Assembly: GCF_004138165.1 (NCBI RefSeq)
Contig: NZ_RYFF01000003.1
Span: 186,001-250,000 of the forward strand
DNA length: 64,000 nucleotides
Reading direction: 5' to 3'
From: Candidatus Chloroploca sp. Khr17
GTDB taxonomy: Bacteria > Chloroflexota > Chloroflexia > Chloroflexales > Chloroflexaceae
Under the pieces are notes generated by a model. The model was not told where the DNA came from. It saw nothing but the letters and a program-made list of their open reading frames with translations, and searched no databases. Positions 62,853 to 64,000 of this stretch are shown here, one piece after another. The translations under genes were made by a program, and so were the position numbers. Within the stretch, counting starts at the first letter, position 1. Every line of letters starts with the position of its first letter.

Positions 62853-64000
62853 ATGCTGAAACTGATACAACACATGTTGGCCGGGTCGCCATCCTGATCG
62901 TCAATGGCGGCCAGACACCCAGGGACGACTTCTGGATACGTCTGTGCCTGGATCGCATCGCCAGGTATACCGACTATCCGGATTATCACATTTATCTTTG
63001 GAATAACCGGCTTGGCGCGCCGGAATTGGAAGCGTGGCTCCTGGCGCAGCCCCGCTTGACCTTGCTGTCGGCAGCCGCTTATGAACAGTTGCATCACCCG
63101 CACCGGACGCCTCTCCAAAGACTCTATCACCTGGCCAGAGAAGAAGGGGCAAAGTACGTCGTTACCCTGGACAGCGATGCCCACCCCCTATGTTCCGGTT
63201 GGCTGACCACTTTACTGGCCGCGTTGGAGGCGGGAGCAGCCCTGGCCGGGGTCTGGCGCGACGAGAATGTTTCGGCCACCCGTCCTTATGTTCACCCCAG
63301 TTGTCTCTGCACGACTCTGGATTTCATCGAGCGCTACCAACTCCGCTTTGACTTCGACAATACCCACAGCCAGGAGCGCACCGACACCCTGTCCCACTTC
63401 ACCTTGGTAGCCGAGGCCCAGGGGCTGCCCATCCACAGGTTGACGCGCAGCAATCAGCGCGCGTTCCACTACTTGATGGGCGGTATATACGGCGATCTGA
63501 TCTATCATCACGTGGCGGCCAGCCGGGAGCGGGTGGTCTTTCACAACAGTCCGAAAGGATTTATGCAGAGCGATCAGCATCGTCAGCTGCGGGATGAAAC
63601 CGCGGAACTTCTGTTCAGCCAATACGATGCCTATATTGAATGGCTGCAGGGACGGGCAGTTGAGAGCGCTTTTGAACAAGAGATGTGGCAGTTGATGGAA
63701 CGGGCGAAAGATACTCGCAGCCTTGCCTGGTGGTTGCGGCGGGCGCGGTCAGGCTATGTGCGCGCAGGCCTGTGGCAGCGCATCAAGGAACGGCTCGGAG
63801 TTGTATCAAAACGGCACCCACTCATCACCAAGGTTGTACAAAGGGTGAGGAAGCTGACGCGTTCCGTGCATCCCGGCCGCAAAGTGGACGAAATATTCCC
63901 ATGTCGAACTTTGGCGCACGCCTTCTGCCCGCAGAATCTTTACCCTGCGGCAGCGCATGGCTGGAAGGTTAAGCCCCCCGATTTTGTGGGCATCGGCGCG
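62849..64000 (+). CDS. Glycosyltransferase (GT-A type), cut by right window edge
   Basis: ATG 62849 overlaps the FkbM stop by 4 bases. The frame stays open for 384 codons to base 64000 with no stop, so the C terminus is missing. The N-terminal part (RVAILIVNGGQTPRDDFWIR, then ITDYPDYHIY-like RYTDYPDYHIYLWNN) and the DxD segment VTLDSDAHPLCSG (about residue 110) identify a GT-A glycosyltransferase. From about residue 270 it is basic and helical (RSLAWWLRRARSGYVRAGLW), a linker to an unseen further domain. It is the last visible gene of the cluster. Confidence 0.8.
   Translation, partial: MNAETDTTHVGRVAILIVNGGQTPRDDFWIRLCLDRIARYTDYPDYHIYLWNNRLGAPELEAWLLAQPRLTLLSAAAYEQLHHPHRTPLQRLYHLAREEGAKYVVTLDSDAHPLCSGWLTTLLAALEAGAALAGVWRDENVSATRPYVHPSCLCTTLDFIERYQLRFDFDNTHSQERTDTLSHFTLVAEAQGLPIHRLTRSNQRAFHYLMGGIYGDLIYHHVAASRERVVFHNSPKGFMQSDQHRQLRDETAELLFSQYDAYIEWLQGRAVESAFEQEMWQLMERAKDTRSLAWWLRRARSGYVRAGLWQRIKERLGVVSKRHPLITKVVQRVRKLTRSVHPGRKVDEIFPCRTLAHAFCPQNLYPAAAHGWKVKPPDFVGIGA

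Overview
The window is chromosomal DNA from a GC-rich bacterium, most likely a member of the Chloroflexota (class Chloroflexia, near the filamentous phototrophs). That placement is an inference from overall style: giant secreted kelch and endonuclease proteins, TPR-CHAT and kinase-NACHT regulators, SARP-type ATPases, and many short palindromic intergenic repeats. No rRNA, tRNA, CRISPR array, complete insertion sequence or prophage was seen. Most of the window is housekeeping and signalling genes separated by repeat-filled gaps.

Layout, left half. Position 1-648 is the end of an alpha/beta hydrolase. Positions 753-11339 (minus strand) hold a giant secreted kelch/clostripain/dockerin/cohesin protein, then, further upstream on the same strand, a sigma factor, an anti-sigma-like adaptor and a TPR-CHAT protease in operon order. 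12021-17270 encodes a secreted multidomain nuclease. 17361-21181 carries a PAS-STAS stressosome-like protein, an iron-sulfur photolyase and a universal stress protein. 21265-24301 has two CNNM/CBS membrane proteins around a small PGPG-motif membrane protein. 24672-29118 has a lone ABC ATPase and a SARP/AAA/TPR regulator, followed by the remains of a cytosine methyltransferase. 30081-37205 encodes a gamma-glutamyltransferase-like enzyme, an acyl-CoA synthetase, pantothenate kinase, ketopantoate reductase and a MATE exporter.

Layout, right half. 37376-38778 is an ECF sigma/anti-sigma pair. 38811-40454 is a decayed zone with an internally deleted ABC exporter, a small plus-strand gene and a truncated receiver gene, all bordered by repeats. 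40462-45247 pairs a giant kinase-NACHT protein with 4-hydroxyphenylpyruvate dioxygenase. 45426-49758 is a phosphonate-type ABC uptake operon with a hexapeptide acetyltransferase. 49851-56365 holds an SDR, a diguanylate cyclase, dnaX, an MFS transporter and an unknown membrane protein. 56658 to the right edge is a peptide/glycan-type cluster: PqqD-like protein, nucleotidyltransferase, ABC exporter, nucleotide-sugar epimerase, FkbM methyltransferase and a glycosyltransferase that runs off the window.

The best candidates for something new are: (1) the sigma / anti-sigma-like adaptor / TPR-CHAT operon beside a secreted clostripain, which puts two caspase-fold (clan CD) protease genes next to each other; (2) the PqqD-nucleotidyltransferase-ABC cluster, which lacks recognisable precursor and cyclase genes; (3) a family of palindromic, TA-flanked intergenic elements whose ends and central palindromes appear to be interchangeable modules.
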